NCBI GenBank assembly: GCA_013399875.1
Contig: VXAZ01004036.1
Location: forward strand, 173,680-237,679
DNA from: Gymnorhina tibicen
Taxonomy: Eukaryota; Chordata; Aves; Passeriformes; Artamidae
DNA: 64,000 nucleotides
Direction: 5' to 3'
The position numbers and the translations under genes are program-made. Below, in pieces: positions 44,962 through 56,965 of this stretch. Position 1 is the first letter of the stretch, and the number at the start of each line of letters is the position of its first letter. The notes below the pieces were generated by a model. That model did not search any database. It saw only the letters and a list, made by a program, of their open reading frames with translations, and had not been told where the DNA came from.

Positions 44962-45182
44962 TCAAAAAATCCTCCTGTCGCACCTGATGCTTCTGAACAT
45001 GATCTGCTCGACCAACCATCCATCCTTCAAAATGTCAGAGTGCCAAGGTCTATACTGAGGGATGCTGAAAGGATTTTGAGAGGAGTTCAAAACAATAAAA
45101 AAGTCCTTGAGGAGAATCTGGAAGCTGTTACTCGTGCAACAGATGCCATGTATTCTTTCACTAACTCCTTGACTACAAACAG
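44962..45182 (+). CDS. KIAA0586: KIAA0586 coding exon 12: essential coiled coil, first part
   Basis: After [16 protein letters not shown] it encodes [20 protein letters not shown] and [20 protein letters not shown]. This is the most conserved TALPID3 region (human [20 protein letters not shown]), a coiled coil required for centrosomal localisation and function. As I recall the human sequence it has two extra residues (AKDGAAMYS) where this bird reads ATDAMYS. Donor gtcaga at 45183. Two bases are carried. Confidence 0.97.
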
Positions 45183-46062
45183 GTCAGACCCTACACTTCA
45201 GTGCCTTGTGAGACTGATGTTTCCAAATCTGTGCATTGAAGGACTCGTGCTCTTCTCTGCAAAAAGGATTTATTGACTCTTCTTAGCAATCGTTGCGTGG
45301 TTCTTGAAAGTCAGATGTTTTTTGACCCTTGTGGTGTGGACTGAATTTTTGTCAGGTGCCTAAGTCTGATTTCTGAGGCTTTATCAGCTGGACAAACTGC
45401 TGTGCTGCCAGAGCATTGAGCCGTTTCCATACAAACTTGCATTAATAAGAAAATTAAAGAGCAGAAGAGGCTTCATAAGCCTGTAAATTTACAGAACTTA
45501 ATCACCTCACAACAGATCTTTGGCTTTTGAACTTTTTCTTCGTTAATGGTGTTAAATATTTAATGCTTGAATCATAATGGAAGTTTTCTATTAAAATACA
45601 ATCTAAACTTGCGTATTCCTGAGGAAGGTAGCTATTCTGTATGTATAAGGGGGTTTTTTTAGGCATGTTACCTGCCCTCATTATCTTTTAGAGGATGTAG
45701 TAATTTGTCATCCGCTTTTTTGTTCTTTTAAGTTGGAATATTTTTGTTTTCTTGTTTTTTCAGTTGTGATCAAAGTAGGAAGTGACACATGGCTGCCTCT
45801 TACTCCTAGAATATTTGTAATCATGTCAGTACTTATCAGCAGGGAGTGGGGTTTGCAGGTGGCATCATGCAAGAACAGATTTGGGGTTGGGACTCTCCGT
45901 GGGCTTTGCTTGGTGCCTTTTGCGGAGTGTAGAGCTGCAGAATCTCACTGTCTGTGTTCTGGGCTTCTCTTTTTAGAGCATTTATAGGTCACTACTTTCC
46001 CAGGAACAAACCTGTGCAATTTGAGAAGCCCTGACCTAAAGTAGATCTTTCCTCTGTTTCAG
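45183..46062 (+). other. KIAA0586 intron 12
   Basis: 880-base intron. Nothing recognised. The acceptor gtttcag lies at 46056-46062. Confidence 0.65.
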
Positions 46063-46135
46063 AGATGCCTTGGATGAGATGCGTATCCGAAGGACTGTGG
46101 ATGAGTGGATCAAGGCAATCAGTGAGGAAATTCAG
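46063..46135 (+). CDS. KIAA0586: KIAA0586 coding exon 13: essential coiled coil, end
   Basis: Encodes DALDEMRIRRTVDEWIKAIS and EEIQ, matching human IRIRKTVDEWIKTISAEIQ. Donor gtaggg at 46136. 73 nt, completes the codon AGA from the previous exon and ends in phase 0. Confidence 0.97.
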
Positions 46136-46441
46136 GTAGGGCTGGAAAAATGAGTTCAGATTTTTACATTATATTTTTCCACCTTGCCTTGTTCTGTCCA
46201 CAGTAAAGGGATTTACTCACACCTTGAAAACTTGAGAAAGCTGCTTATTGCTAATGTACAGTAAGCTAGAATAAAGTATTTACCTCTGTTTTAAAACTGT
46301 AGTTACTTAATGAAAATCCCTGGTCTCGCTTGCTAACATGAAAAACAGGCCATTTCTCAGAGCTTCAAAGTTATCCACACACTCTGCTGACAGCCTTGAA
46401 GATAAAAACCTCCATTTATTACATTTATGTTTTGTATTTAG

Positions 46442-46699
46442 ACTGAAATGGCAAGAAATGATTCAGAACAAGGAAAACATGATCAAAAAGCCCCATGGAT
46501 GAAGAGAGCCCAAAACCTCAAGCATATGAAGACCAAGAAAGAAATGAAAGAGAGAACTCAAACCATCCAAGGATGCTTGACAAAGAAGCCTTTACCTTCA
46601 GCTAAGCCATTGCAGAAGCAGGTGGAAGATAACACAAGGAAACAGAGGTTTAGAACTTACTTTTCTGAAAATGTGCAGAGCAAAGAAAGAAGGGCAGAT
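46442..46699 (+). CDS. KIAA0586: KIAA0586 coding exon 14: Lys/Gln-rich
   Basis: Encodes TEMARNDSEQGKHDQKAPWM then a basic, Lys-rich linker ending VQSKERRAD. Acceptor atttag at 46436-46441, donor gtgagt at 46700. 258 nt, phase 0 on both sides. Conservation with human (EEHFRNLPMRG region) is modest. Confidence 0.92.
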
Positions 46700-46874
46700 G
46701 TGAGTTCCCAAGCAGTTGGTTTCTTTTCTGGTAACATCTGTGCAGGATTGACGTGAAAAATTGTGTGTGCAGGTGTAATAATTTGAAATGAAAGTGATAG
46801 CTCTGTCCTGTTCCAATTTTCATAAATGAAGAATTGTAAACTACTTTTTTTTTTTCCTTTTTGGTGTCCATCAG

Positions 46875-47049
46875 GGACCTGTAGGTGGAACTGCACTGGT
46901 CCAAAATGAAGATTATCTGTCCCAAATTTATGGGAAACCCATTTACCAGGGCCACCGTAGCACGCTTAAAAAAGGGCCCTATCTGAGATTCAACTCTCCC
47001 TCTCCCAAATCTAAACTTCCAAGACCCAAGCTGATAGAGACTGTTAGAG
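46875..47049 (+). CDS. KIAA0586: KIAA0586 coding exon 15: conserved [20 protein letters not shown] block
   Basis: Encodes [40 protein letters not shown] and [18 protein letters not shown]. Nearly identical to human in the middle. Acceptor catcag, donor gtgagt at 47050. 175 nt, one base carried. Confidence 0.97.
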
Positions 47050-47175
47050 GTGAGTAATTCTTTGATAGGAACAAGGTGTTCCTCCCCAGTTTTTCTACTA
47101 GGAATTCCTTGTAAAAATTAATCTCTTACTTGTAGTTCATCTGCTCTTCAATATAAAGCAACTGCAGTGGCTTTT

Positions 47176-47326
47176 CAGAGAAGTGGTCACTGCCTCAGGT
47201 TTGCCAGGGCTTAAAAGGCATTTGGAAAATGCCCTTAATTTAACTTTTGGTCAGCCTTGAAGTGGTCAGGCAGTTGGACTAGATGGTTGTAGGTCCCATC
47301 CATTTGAAATAGTTTATTTCTATTTA
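47176..47326 (+). mobile_element. CR1 LINE 3' fragment (variant subfamily)
   Basis: Plus orientation: 'cttttggtcagccttgaagt', 'ggtcaggcagttggactaga', 'ggttgtaggtcccatccatt' and the terminal 'tgaaatagtttatttctat'. The 3' end differs from the main type and matches the copy at 63655. Confidence 0.85.
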
Positions 47327-48570
47327 AGATCCTTTTTTCAAAACTAAAAAAGTACCGGAAGTTTTTCGACTTTGCTTAATGTGTCTCTCAGTTATTTTAA
47401 ATTGTCAAACAAATACTTGTTTCTAAATATTGTTGTCCAAGACTTAAAGAGCTGAATTGCTGAAATTAATCACAGCTGAGTGTGTTGAAAGATGAACTCA
47501 ATTTTTGATAAAGGTCACTGGGAGATGTATTTTTTGTGTCAGGTTTATCCAGTCATTTCATTTAAATTCGTAATTCATTCAGAGTTCAGAAATATACTGA
47601 GGTTTGAAAACTGAAAGAAATCTGATATTTAATTTCCCACCTCTAATGCCTTAATTGAAATATGAAAAATTAAATATATGGCCATGAAGATGACAGCTGT
47701 TAGCTTGAAAATATTGAAAGATGTAATCAGAATCATTGGTTAAGCTCACTAAGTGCAAGTAACTCCTTTTTTTTCATCCAGTTAGAGTTATAAGCAGAGT
47801 ATAATTCCTTTCTGTGATACCTTGTTAAGGTTATTTAATTGATAAAGGTTATTAGTTGATTAATAATGAATTTTATTCATTAGTTTTGTAGGCAGAGTGT
47901 TAGGATAAGGAGATCCTAATTTTCTTACCTATTAAAAATGTGTAAAAATAATTTAAAAGGGAGACTACATAATATCTGACATAGGTCAGTGTAGATAAAC
48001 TTCATCTAGAGTTAGTAGACAGTAATGCTTTAACTGGATCTGTTTTATTTCCTAGTTACCTTTCCAAGACTTACCTGATTCTTAATATAGAAAGTAAGAT
48101 TCCTCTTTAACTGGTATGTCAGAAAAACCAGTGTGGATCATTTTACTGGGGAGAGAGTGAGCAAATGACATGGGAAAAGACAATGATGAAGGGAAAGTGT
48201 GGAGAGGGGAGAGAGGCTTAAGTGTAAGAGTAGTTAAAGTGGTGGTGGGCACAGTGGAGTTAATAGGATGTGCATCCATGGAAAAATATTAACTGGCTCC
48301 CTCCACGCTTCTTGCACTTAGGCTGTTGTTACCCATGCAGGGAAAATATACTTGATGCAGTCTTAAATGTCATGTTTAAAAATGCTGTCTGGGTTTTTAT
48401 TACAGCTGTCAAAACATTATATTCTGTGTGAAATATGAGAGGTTAACATCAGAAGGCAGCCAGTCACTTGATGAAATCATGTTTTTAGGCCATTGCAACG
48501 GATGGTGTAAAACATATCCATGTCTCTGAAGACAGGCACTGCTGGGGTTTGAGGCTGGGCCTTTTCTGAC

Positions 48571-48663
48571 ATTATTATTATTATTATTATTGTTGTTGTT
48601 GTTGTTATTGTTATTGTTATTGTTATTGTTATTGTTATTGTTACTGTTATTTTAATATTATTG
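48571..48663. repeat. Compound microsatellite (ATT)n-(GTT)n-(GTTATT)n
   Basis: About 93 bases: repeated ATT, then GTT, then alternating GTT/ATT, ending 'tattttaatattattg' directly at the start of a CR1 fragment. Confidence 0.95.
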
Positions 48664-48664
48664 A

Positions 48665-48766
48665 GTAACCTGGTCTAGTGGAAGGTGTCCTTGCCCATGG
48701 CAGGGGGCTGGAACTGGTTGATCCTGAAGGTTCCTTCCAACCCAAACCCTTCTGTGATTTTGTGGT
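48665..48766 (+). mobile_element. CR1 LINE 3' fragment
   Basis: Plus orientation: 'taacctggtctagtggaagg', 'cccatggcagggggctggaa' and 'ttccttccaacccaaaccct', then 'tctgtgattttgtgg'. It is preceded immediately by the microsatellite. Confidence 0.93.
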
Positions 48767-51700
48767 TGTGATGTACATCCACAGTGGCAAGTCCTCAAAA
48801 TAGTACAAGAATCTGTCGTTTGGCCTGACATGGCCTTTATGGCACTTTGCTTACCTGTGCTCTGGAGCCCAGTTGTGATCTGTGAAGAGAAAGTGTTATT
48901 GGTAGAAAGTATTCCCAATTTTCATAACCCTCCCAGAAAGTGTGGGTTATAGTCCTGGCAAAAACCTAGAAAACTTTCCAAAATTCACCGTTTTTTAAAA
49001 GGTGAGACCGTGTTACGTGTAAACCGTCAGTCCTGTGACTTAGATATTTTATTTGCCCTCTCTTGAATGTCTTTTTTTTGGTGAAAAATGGTGTGCTGGT
49101 ATCCTCTGGTACATCACTCTTTTTGACTACTGGCTGTGCTGCACACCTATAATTTAATTTATTCTGTACAGATTTGTTTGAGTGAAATGTGTGCTAGTAA
49201 GCACTTAGGGTAGTAATAACAGTGATACAGTGACCACTAAGGTTTGAATTGAGAACAGGCACTTCTTTAAAAATATTTAAGCAGCAATTCTGCTTTTGCT
49301 GAGTCCTAAATGAATTTTCTTCTCTATTTATTGGGCTCTTGTCCTTTATAGAAGGTCATAACCTTTCCAGGGAGGCCAATTTCATCATTCCAGAAACATC
49401 TTGCAAAGTGGCAGAAGGAGTGCCCCCCTCCCCAATCTAATTATAACAGATAGGTCACTTGATCATTTGAAAGTGCCAGTTGAATTCAGCAGTGTCAGTG
49501 AAATGGGAAGGTGCAGGTTCTCTGCAGTTGTAACGAGCTGCTCTTGTGCTTCAGCTTTTTTCTGTTGGAGGCAAATAGAAATGAAAGGGAAAACTGCACT
49601 GGATCAATGCTGCCTTCAACCCTCCCGAGCTCCTGCGTGTGACAAACAGCTTAAAAGCTCTTTGGTGGAAAACAGAGTGAACTCTGGATAGCCTTTTCCC
49701 AGCGTGATCCCCTTCCAAGCTATGAAGTCATGCTGCAGCAGCACTGCAAAACGTGTGTTTGCAACAGTAAAGCCACCATAAAATTTGTTTCTCTATTGAA
49801 CATCAGGCTGCAGTTATGGGAGGTTACGGTTTTGTCTCTGTCCTGGCAGTAAATAAAATAAGACACCCCCTTGTATTCTTATCTAAGGGAAGAATGGAAT
49901 GCTTTGCACGTTGTGTAAAGGAGCAGCACTCCAGTGAGTGTGTCCTATTCCCAAGCTTTCTGATTTTAACTGAGGCTGAGGTTTGTTTGATACTGGCATT
50001 ATTTATCTTTGACTCTTGGTAAGACTACTGCTCAAACTGCTTCACTTTGTGCTTTCCTACATCTTGCCAATAAAATGGAGAAATAATCCGCGGTGTTTCA
50101 CGCGGGTCTCGTGAAGACAAAACAGTTCAATGATTTTGGGGGCTGCCATTGTGGAAGGTGCTGTTATGGCAAAGGAAAGTGTAAATAATAAAATTAGGAA
50201 CAGATCTGTGTTCCTCTGTAGTAGGAGTGTAAATAAAATGCAGCAAGGTTGAATGAGCACTTCATAGAACCAGGTTCTTAACAAAACCACAAGGAAATAA
50301 ACAAATCTCTTTCCCATTAGGCATGCTTAGTTCTTCCCTTCATGGATCTGCACCCCCAGATTCCCTTCCTGGCCTTGATGTACCAGGTGATAAAGGCTTC
50401 AAAAGTATTGGAAGTCTTTGGCCTTGGGTTTGATTGGCTCAAAAATCCAGACTTGTTAAATGACTCTATTTCGTTAGAGCAGTCCACTGAGCTTGTTTTA
50501 AATTAATGTTAGAATAAGGATGTTTATTTAAGACTGAAATGGCCATCTGGAGAGTCTCTTTTCAGTCATTTTATAACTCTCAACCATTTTCTTTACAAAT
50601 AAACTATGGTGACTAATGCTTGGTTTCTTATGGGAAGTTAGGAAAAAAATTCAACTAACACTTTTATGAGTAAGAGATCATTTCTAAAAATGAAGCTGGA
50701 GTTGTTTTCTTGCATAATGTGAACTGATAAATACATGTAAAACACTGGTTTTTTAAAGCTAAGTTTAATTAAATGTCTAGTTTCTGCCCAATGCAAATAA
50801 ACTTTTCAGGGAAAAATGAAAAGTTGAAAGCAATTAAAATGAGGTGCTGTGTGTATACAGTACTTAATCATTCTCACTGTGAGAACCTTGTTTTTACAAG
50901 TTGGCAGCATTACAGATACGCTGCCAATTTCTGCTTTTACTCAAAAGTTCAAGGCCGAGGGGGACTGTTAGATCATGTAGTATGACCTCTTCTAAATCAC
51001 AAGCCTCTGAACTGTATCTATTTATGTTACAGAGTCCAGTAATTTGTCTGACTGCAGAACAGTTTTTTTGGCTAACCTATGCTTTGCAGAAAGGCACCAG
51101 CTCATCATTTAAACACAGCAGAAATCCTGCTTCTTCCCATGGCAAAATACCTTGTGCTTCAAAAGCAAATAGGACACTTCAGATTTATTATCTGATCTGT
51201 AGTGAGGTTTTGGCTTCAGTTTACAGCTACTTCAGTTTCCAGGTGATTTTTCCTTAAAGAATGAAAAATGCCTTTGAATGTCCAATTTATTTTAATATTT
51301 GCAGAGATACAGAATTAGTGCTGAATGCAGTGTTATCATACGTGGAAGTCTTCTCCTGCTCCACCTGAGACATCCTCTTGAGTCATGTGGGGGTTACATT
51401 TATCCTCTTGACCAGGGCATTGTGTGTTCTCGTTCCATTGCTTATCCAACATGAACATAAACCCTTTTCTAGAGATGCTACTCTCTGACCTGTGTTTTCT
51501 CACTGAGGAGTTATGACTTGTTCTTGTTTCCAGGCTTACAACCCATAACTTGTCTGTACAAAAATACCACTTTGTAAGTGAACTGCCTTACCTGCTTGTC
51601 TGCATCTAACAAAAGTCACATTATCAATCTTTATTATCCCTATATATTTTATAATCATTGACTTTCATTCTTCAATTAATTAGGAGGCTGTTAAATGTGA

Positions 51701-52619
51701 ACAGAGCTAAAAAGTGCTTGTTGCCACGTGTTAACTGGCTGCAAGTACAGGGAGGTGATTATTAGAAACAACAGAGGAGTAAGATGACATTTTTTTGGCT
51801 GTAATGAAGGTATGGAGTTGGTTACCAGTGTGTTTCTTTCCAGATCCATTATCCTAATACCTACAAAATAACAGTAGAAACACTTCTGCCTGAGTGACAG
51901 TTGTTGACATCTTTTGGGGGGGAATTTTCAAGCAGTATTTATCCATTTAGATTAAAGTTAATAATTTCCTTAATAATATCCATTGTTTGCTGAAAGTTGA
52001 ATAAGACCTTGCATGACTGTATGGTGAGAAATGCACATTGCAATAAATGCTCTCCTCTGCTCAATGCTTAAGACATTTTTACATATAAATGACTTCTGGC
52101 TGGCTATTTACAATACATTTGAAAAACTGGACCAAAAAAATCAGTGCTTCCTTGATGATGGAAGTCAATACTTCTGGGTTTTAGCTACAGCTTGATTTTC
52201 CAGTAGCACTGAGTTGTTAAACCAGGAATTTACAGATTAGACCTGCTCCTCTGAGTACCTGTCAGTTTTGTGGCTGCATTTCAAGCCTAAATTATGGATT
52301 TCTTCTTAGCTGCTAAATCCCACATTTCATTCCAACCCGCTGCTGTCCTTCGGTCCTTTTCATGTTTCTGTGCCCTTATCTGCTAGAGTCAACTCAAAAA
52401 TGGCAATTTTAACTCCTTCATTCCTGCCAATATTGCGACATCTATCTATCACCTACCTATAGCACTTTTAGGTTCTGCCCTTTGGGACTCCCTCCCTCAC
52501 TCCCTCTATCCCACAGCAGTAACTTGCAATGGATTCAGTAGGAAGGCTTGGATTAGTAGAGTGATGTCCCCGGGTTTGTACATGCATTATGACCTGCAGT
52601 TCATCTGCTCTTGTTTCAG

Positions 52620-52808
52620 GTACAAAGGTGAAGTCAGCAAGAACCCAGACCTGCTCTCACACACAGAAGGTCATCAGCAGCCCCAGGAAGAAGCACCCTG
52701 TGTATGCCCTTGCCCAGCAGAACCGGTACCTCTTCAGTCCCAGCCGAGATGTCCCTGCTGCCCCTGGTCCCCTGGAAGGGCACCTCATTCCCATGGCTAT
52801 TCCACTAG
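52620..52808 (+). CDS. KIAA0586: KIAA0586 coding exon 16
   Basis: Encodes (G)TKVKSARTQTCSHTQKVIS, HPVYALAQQNRYLFSPSRDV and LEGHLIPMAIPL. It matches the human KVKSIRTQTDF, QQYLFSPSRE and LEGHLIPMAILLG landmarks. Acceptor gtttcag at 52619, donor gtagga at 52809. 189 nt, phase 1 in and out. Confidence 0.96.
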
Positions 52809-53732
52809 GTAGGAGCAAATGAGCTGGAGAAGGTTATGTGCAGGTTAATTGCTGCTACTTCATGGAAATACAACTTTTATCTTCTTGAGTCAGTGGTTTG
52901 GGGGGTTGGAATTAGATGATCTCTAAGGTCCCTTCCAACCCAAACCATTCCATGAGATTTGCACTTGCCCTTCTCATAGGAGATCTGGGGGATCAATTGA
53001 AAATGTTCTGGTTTTCCTCATCCTTGATGCTGGATGTCTAAAGGCACCCTGATGGAGCAGTTACTTGCTTAGCTGTACCTTTTTTGGTGCACTTTGGTTT
53101 TAGAGTTCGTGTTCCTGCTCTCAGTTTGGGATCCACGTAAGCAGGAACTGAATCACTCACCCTTGGATTCAACATTTGCAATGACTTCAGCCTAACAATT
53201 TCAGCAGGACCGTGCCAAGCACAGTAAATTCCTTGCGTGACTTCTGGATTTTTGGACCTTCAATAGAACCTTTATCCAGGGCTTGTTTTGAGAAGGGTTA
53301 GTATTATATAGGCATTGAATTAAGGTAATTATTTTTTTAATAGGCTGTCTCAGGCAAAAGTTTGTGGGTTCTTATACTAAATGTAAGAGTACTTTGGGTA
53401 TGATTAAGAGAATGTGAGGTGGGGGAAGCGTGGTCTGTAGTTTTTGAATGGCAAACACAATTCTTGTTTTCAGCAGTAGGTGTCACCAGAGTCAAGAAAA
53501 GTGAATAATTAAAAAAAAAGGTAGTGTTGAGTTTACAATTTCTGCTGGGAAGGCCTTAAAATTAGCTGGTGAATTACCATAGTTTAGCTAATGTTAACAG
53601 GGGGCTTTTTAATTGGTCTGTAATTGCACACAGAATCTCGAAACACACAGAATATAATTTTAATTAATTTATTAATTTACTGGCTTTGGAGATGTATATA
53701 TGAATTTTTAATTGTTTTTCAACTGTCTTTAG
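52809..53732 (+). other. KIAA0586 intron 16
   Basis: 924-base intron with a short sense CR1 end at 52899-52956. Otherwise nothing recognised. Confidence 0.75.
52899..52956 (+). mobile_element. CR1 LINE 3' end (58 bp)
   Basis: Plus orientation: 'ggggggttggaattagatga' and 'cccttccaacccaaaccatt', then 'ccatga'. It starts 90 bases after the preceding exon. Confidence 0.88.
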
Positions 53733-53920
53733 GTCAAACCCAAAGCAGCAGCACATTACTGCAGCCCGCTGGAGTAGTCACAGATAAACCACACCCCATC
53801 ACAGTTACAACCTCCCTTCCCCAAGTGCCACCAAAGCCTCCAGTCGAGGTGAAAAAACCAAACATTGCTGTGATAGAGATGAGATCAGAGAAAAAGGACC
53901 CACCTCAGCTCTCTGTGCAG
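53733..53920 (+). CDS. KIAA0586: KIAA0586 coding exon 17
   Basis: Encodes (G)QTQSSSTLLQPAGVVTDKP, HPITVTTSLPQVPPKPPVEV and KKPNIAVIEMRSEKKDPPQL. The human KPHPVTVTTSIP and EMKSEKKDPPQLTVQV are aligned. Acceptor ctttag, donor gtacat at 53921. 188 nt, ends in phase 0. Confidence 0.96.
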
Positions 53921-55086
53921 GTACATGTCAAGAGTGATGATGATTTGCTTGTTTATTTTAATGGGTGCTAACTCCAGGCAGTCTGATCCATCAGTAACGT
54001 GCTTTGACATCAGTAGATGCTTTTCAGTGAGAATTAGAAAAACATAGACTGGAGGGACCAAGCAGTTCTCATGCTATAGTAATATATTTATTCATATTTT
54101 AACAATTATCTTTATTATTTGACCAGAATAGAAAACTATTTCTTCCCTAAGTCACCTATGCAGGGCATTTGTAAAATAGATCTATGTCACATTTTCTTTT
54201 TTTTAATGAGATTTTTGAGCCAGAACAAACTTGGAATAAAAGACGTATAAATATAAATGTCAGTTTTCTTGGATGATTGCTTTGGCCTTTAAGATCTCTG
54301 TTTCAAGCATGATCGTCAACCCAAGGGTTTCACTCATGATTAATCAGCCCTTGCAGTCCTTACCTCGTGGGTTGGGGTTTGTTGTTTTAATTTTTTTGCA
54401 TGAGTCTGTTGTCAAGGAAGTGAATATTTCTTATGTGTTCATTATTTTGGATTCAAATTGTTGAGACTGAACACACTCCCCCACACACCTTTCAGACACA
54501 AATGATTCATGGAACTCAGAGTTAAACACAGGTAGAGTGTGCTGTGCTTTGTTCCCTTGCTGTGTCACTTTATTCCACCCACCTTCATTTTGCTGTTATT
54601 TCACCCAGTTCTTAAATATTTAAGGTGATTTTTCTTTTCCCTGAGGAATTTAACAAGCATTGAAATCTTTGTTCTTAACAGAAATACAGCACATTTTGAT
54701 GCTGTGATGGACGTGCCTTTATTACAAACTCTATTATAATCTTCTAAACTAATTGCAAGTCAAACACACCTCTGCTGTAATTATATTATGGGTAATTATT
54801 ACAGGTACACTCACCTTCTGTTCCATGCAAGACAAAGTGTCAGTGAATTAGAGAACAGGAGAAATCAGGTGCTGCAAGGGAAGGGGTGACTATTTCTGGT
54901 GTTAGTTTTTGACATTACAGTGTGTTGATTTTCAGGACCAAGCTGGTACCAGATACAGGCTTGAGGAAAGGAGAGCACTGAATTTAGTGGCTCAGAAGCA
55001 AGTGGAAGAAAAAATCTGAAAAGTTCAATAATAATAGCCAAGCTAATACATAGATTTTTATATTGATGCTTTTTTCCCTGTCCTAG
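53921..55086 (+). other. KIAA0586 intron 17
   Basis: 1.17-kb AT-rich intron. Nothing recognised. The acceptor cctag lies at 55082-55086. Confidence 0.65.
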
Positions 55087-55194
55087 GTGTTACCAAATGT
55101 TGATATTGACAGTGCTTCAAGTGCCAGTGGGAGTGTAAATCACATTCTTCCAGGCTCTGAGCCTCTGCTCCCTCCTGTCGATGCTGTAATACAG
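55087..55194 (+). CDS. KIAA0586: KIAA0586 coding exon 18
   Basis: Encodes VLPNVDIDSASSASGSVNHI and LPGSEPLLPPVDAVIQ. The human LPSVDIDSISNSSAD is aligned. 108 nt, phase 0 on both sides. Donor gtactg at 55195. Confidence 0.94.
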
Positions 55195-56328
55195 GTACTG
55201 ATTGTCTGGGAATTCATACTTGTTCAAAAGAAAATATGTTAAATTGCTGCAAAGTTCTCATTGTCTTTTTTTTGTTAGAAAAATGAGACAGTTCTGGGAA
55301 AAATGGAGTAATTATTCTAAAGAATTTATAGTATAAGGTATTTGTTTAAGAAAATGAAAAATTGTATAAAGACGCTGTTCTGCCAAGATTAAATTATCAC
55401 CATAGTAAGACTCTGAGAAAAACAGTGTTCCTGTGTCCTGTAAAGAATTATAATCCCTGTTGGCCCATGCCTGTCTTGTTTTCACTGGCTTCAGTGTTCT
55501 GAGATGTTCCTCATCCCTCCCTCTGCTGCTTGGCTGTTCTGGAGTGGTCAGTGGTGTGGGCACTGAGCCCAGGAGCCTGGGGTGTTGGAGTGGCCACTCT
55601 CTTCTCTTTCCATACAACTTTTCAGAAGTGTTTTTAATCTTGATCTAAGCAGTAAGGAAGGCTTTTGTGCATCTCTAAGGGTGCTGCTGCGTGCTGAATG
55701 ATAAGGACAGTGTGTGAAGGCTTGGTGAGGCTCGGATTATTTTTGTGTGGTTGTTGTACATTCTGTTTTCCTGACTTCAGGAGTTAGGTCCTCCAGAGTC
55801 CTGTGATCCAGGTATTCACTGAATCAGACAGAGATTGCGGACTGAAATAGTGATTTGTATTTAAAATTCTATTACTCCGTCCCAGCAAGTTGATTAGAGA
55901 GATGGAGCACCTCTTCTATGAGAAAAGGTTGAGAGAATTGGGATTGTTCAGCCTGGAGAAGAGAAGGCTTTGGGATGACCTCATTGCAGCCTTCCAGTAC
56001 CTGAAGGGGCCCTACAAGAAAGATAGAGACTATTTACAAGAGTAAGGACAAGGGGGAATGGTTTCAAACTGACAGAGAGTAGGTTTAGATTGGATATTAG
56101 GAAGAAATTTTTGACTGTGAGGGTGGTGAGGCCCTGGCCCACTCTGCCCAGAGAAGCTGTGGCTGCCCCATCCCTGGCAGTGTTCCAGGGCAGCTTGGAC
56201 AGGGCTTGGAGCAACCTGGCCTAGTGAAAGTTGTGATTTAATTGCATTCTTGTCAGGAAGGTTTTCTACTAATGCATTTCCACCCCCCCAAGATGAAATA
56301 CCTAACAATTGCAATCTGTCTTTGTAAG
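55195..56328 (+). other. KIAA0586 intron 18
   Basis: 1.13-kb intron. A sense CR1 at 55892-56231 ends about 98 bases before the next exon. Otherwise nothing recognised. Confidence 0.75.
55892..56231 (+). mobile_element. CR1 LINE fragment (3'-truncated, 340 bp)
   Basis: Plus orientation: 'ttgttcagcctggagaagag', 'ccttccagtacctgaagggg', 'ggatattaggaagaaatttt' and 'gcttggagcaacctggccta'. It is broken off before the usual 3' terminus. Confidence 0.94.
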
Positions 56329-56409
56329 ACTCCAGAAGAAATACACAGTGAAGAGGAAGACACAAAGTTTCCAGGAACTAATTTTGTTGATGTTACTGAT
56401 GTCATGCAG
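56329..56409 (+). CDS. KIAA0586: KIAA0586 coding exon 19
   Basis: Encodes TPEEIHSEEEDTKFPGTNFV and DVTDVMQ, matching human EEEVKFPGTNFDEIIDVIQ. Acceptor ttgtaag at 56322-56328 (weak pyrimidine tract), donor gtaatc at 56410. 81 nt, phase 0 on both sides. Confidence 0.95.
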
Positions 56410-56755
56410 GTAATCCCATTGCAAAGGTATCCTTTCCTTTTAATCATTTTTATATTTGTTTTATATTATTCTGTCAAAACTGGAAACACAGTGGAAAGAA
56501 ACTATTTTACTTTCCTAGCAGCTTTAAAAGGACACTTTGTGAGCAATACTGAGCTGTTTACAGTGCTGTAGAGGATATTAGAAATTACTGTGTGTTGGTG
56601 AGTAGAGAAGCTTTTGAAAAATTAGAGTAAAAAGCTAAAATTAGCTTTTATTTGGATATGTTAGAATCCACTAGAAATACAAGTAGTTCTCTGAAATCAG
56701 CAGTGATTATAGCACTTAGACTTTACAATTTAAAACTCTGCATGTAATGAATACA

Positions 56756-56965
56756 GTGACAGGCTAAAAGAGCTGGGGTTGTTCATCCTGGAGAAGAGAA
56801 GGTTCTGGAGAGACCTTGGAGCATCTTCCAGTGCCTAAAGGGGCTCCAAGAGAGCTGGAGAAGGACTTTGGACAAGGGCCTGGAGGGACAGGGAAAGGGG
56901 GAATGGCTTCAAACTGACAGAGGGCAGGGTTAGAATTAGATCTTAAGAAGAAATTCTTGACAGTG
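56756..56965 (+). mobile_element. CR1 LINE fragment (3'-truncated)
   Basis: Plus orientation: 'gctggggttgttcatcctgg', 'gagaagagaaggttctggag', 'gggaaagggggaatggcttc' and 'agatcttaagaagaaattct'. It stops before the CR1 3' terminus. Confidence 0.93.

Larger units (their letters stand above)
47050..52619 (+). other. KIAA0586 intron 15 (largest, 5.6 kb)
   Basis: The human protein is continuous across this junction (RVKG|TKVKS), so no coding exon is expected. It holds sense CR1 fragments at 47176-47326 and 48665-48766 and an ATT/GTT microsatellite at 48571-48663. The 49-52.6 kb part contains nothing I recognise. Confidence 0.75.

Noticed and set aside
48571..48663. Regularly repeated units, considered as an array of the CRISPR kind
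   Set aside because: Three-base repeats without spacers in a vertebrate intron; it is a simple microsatellite.
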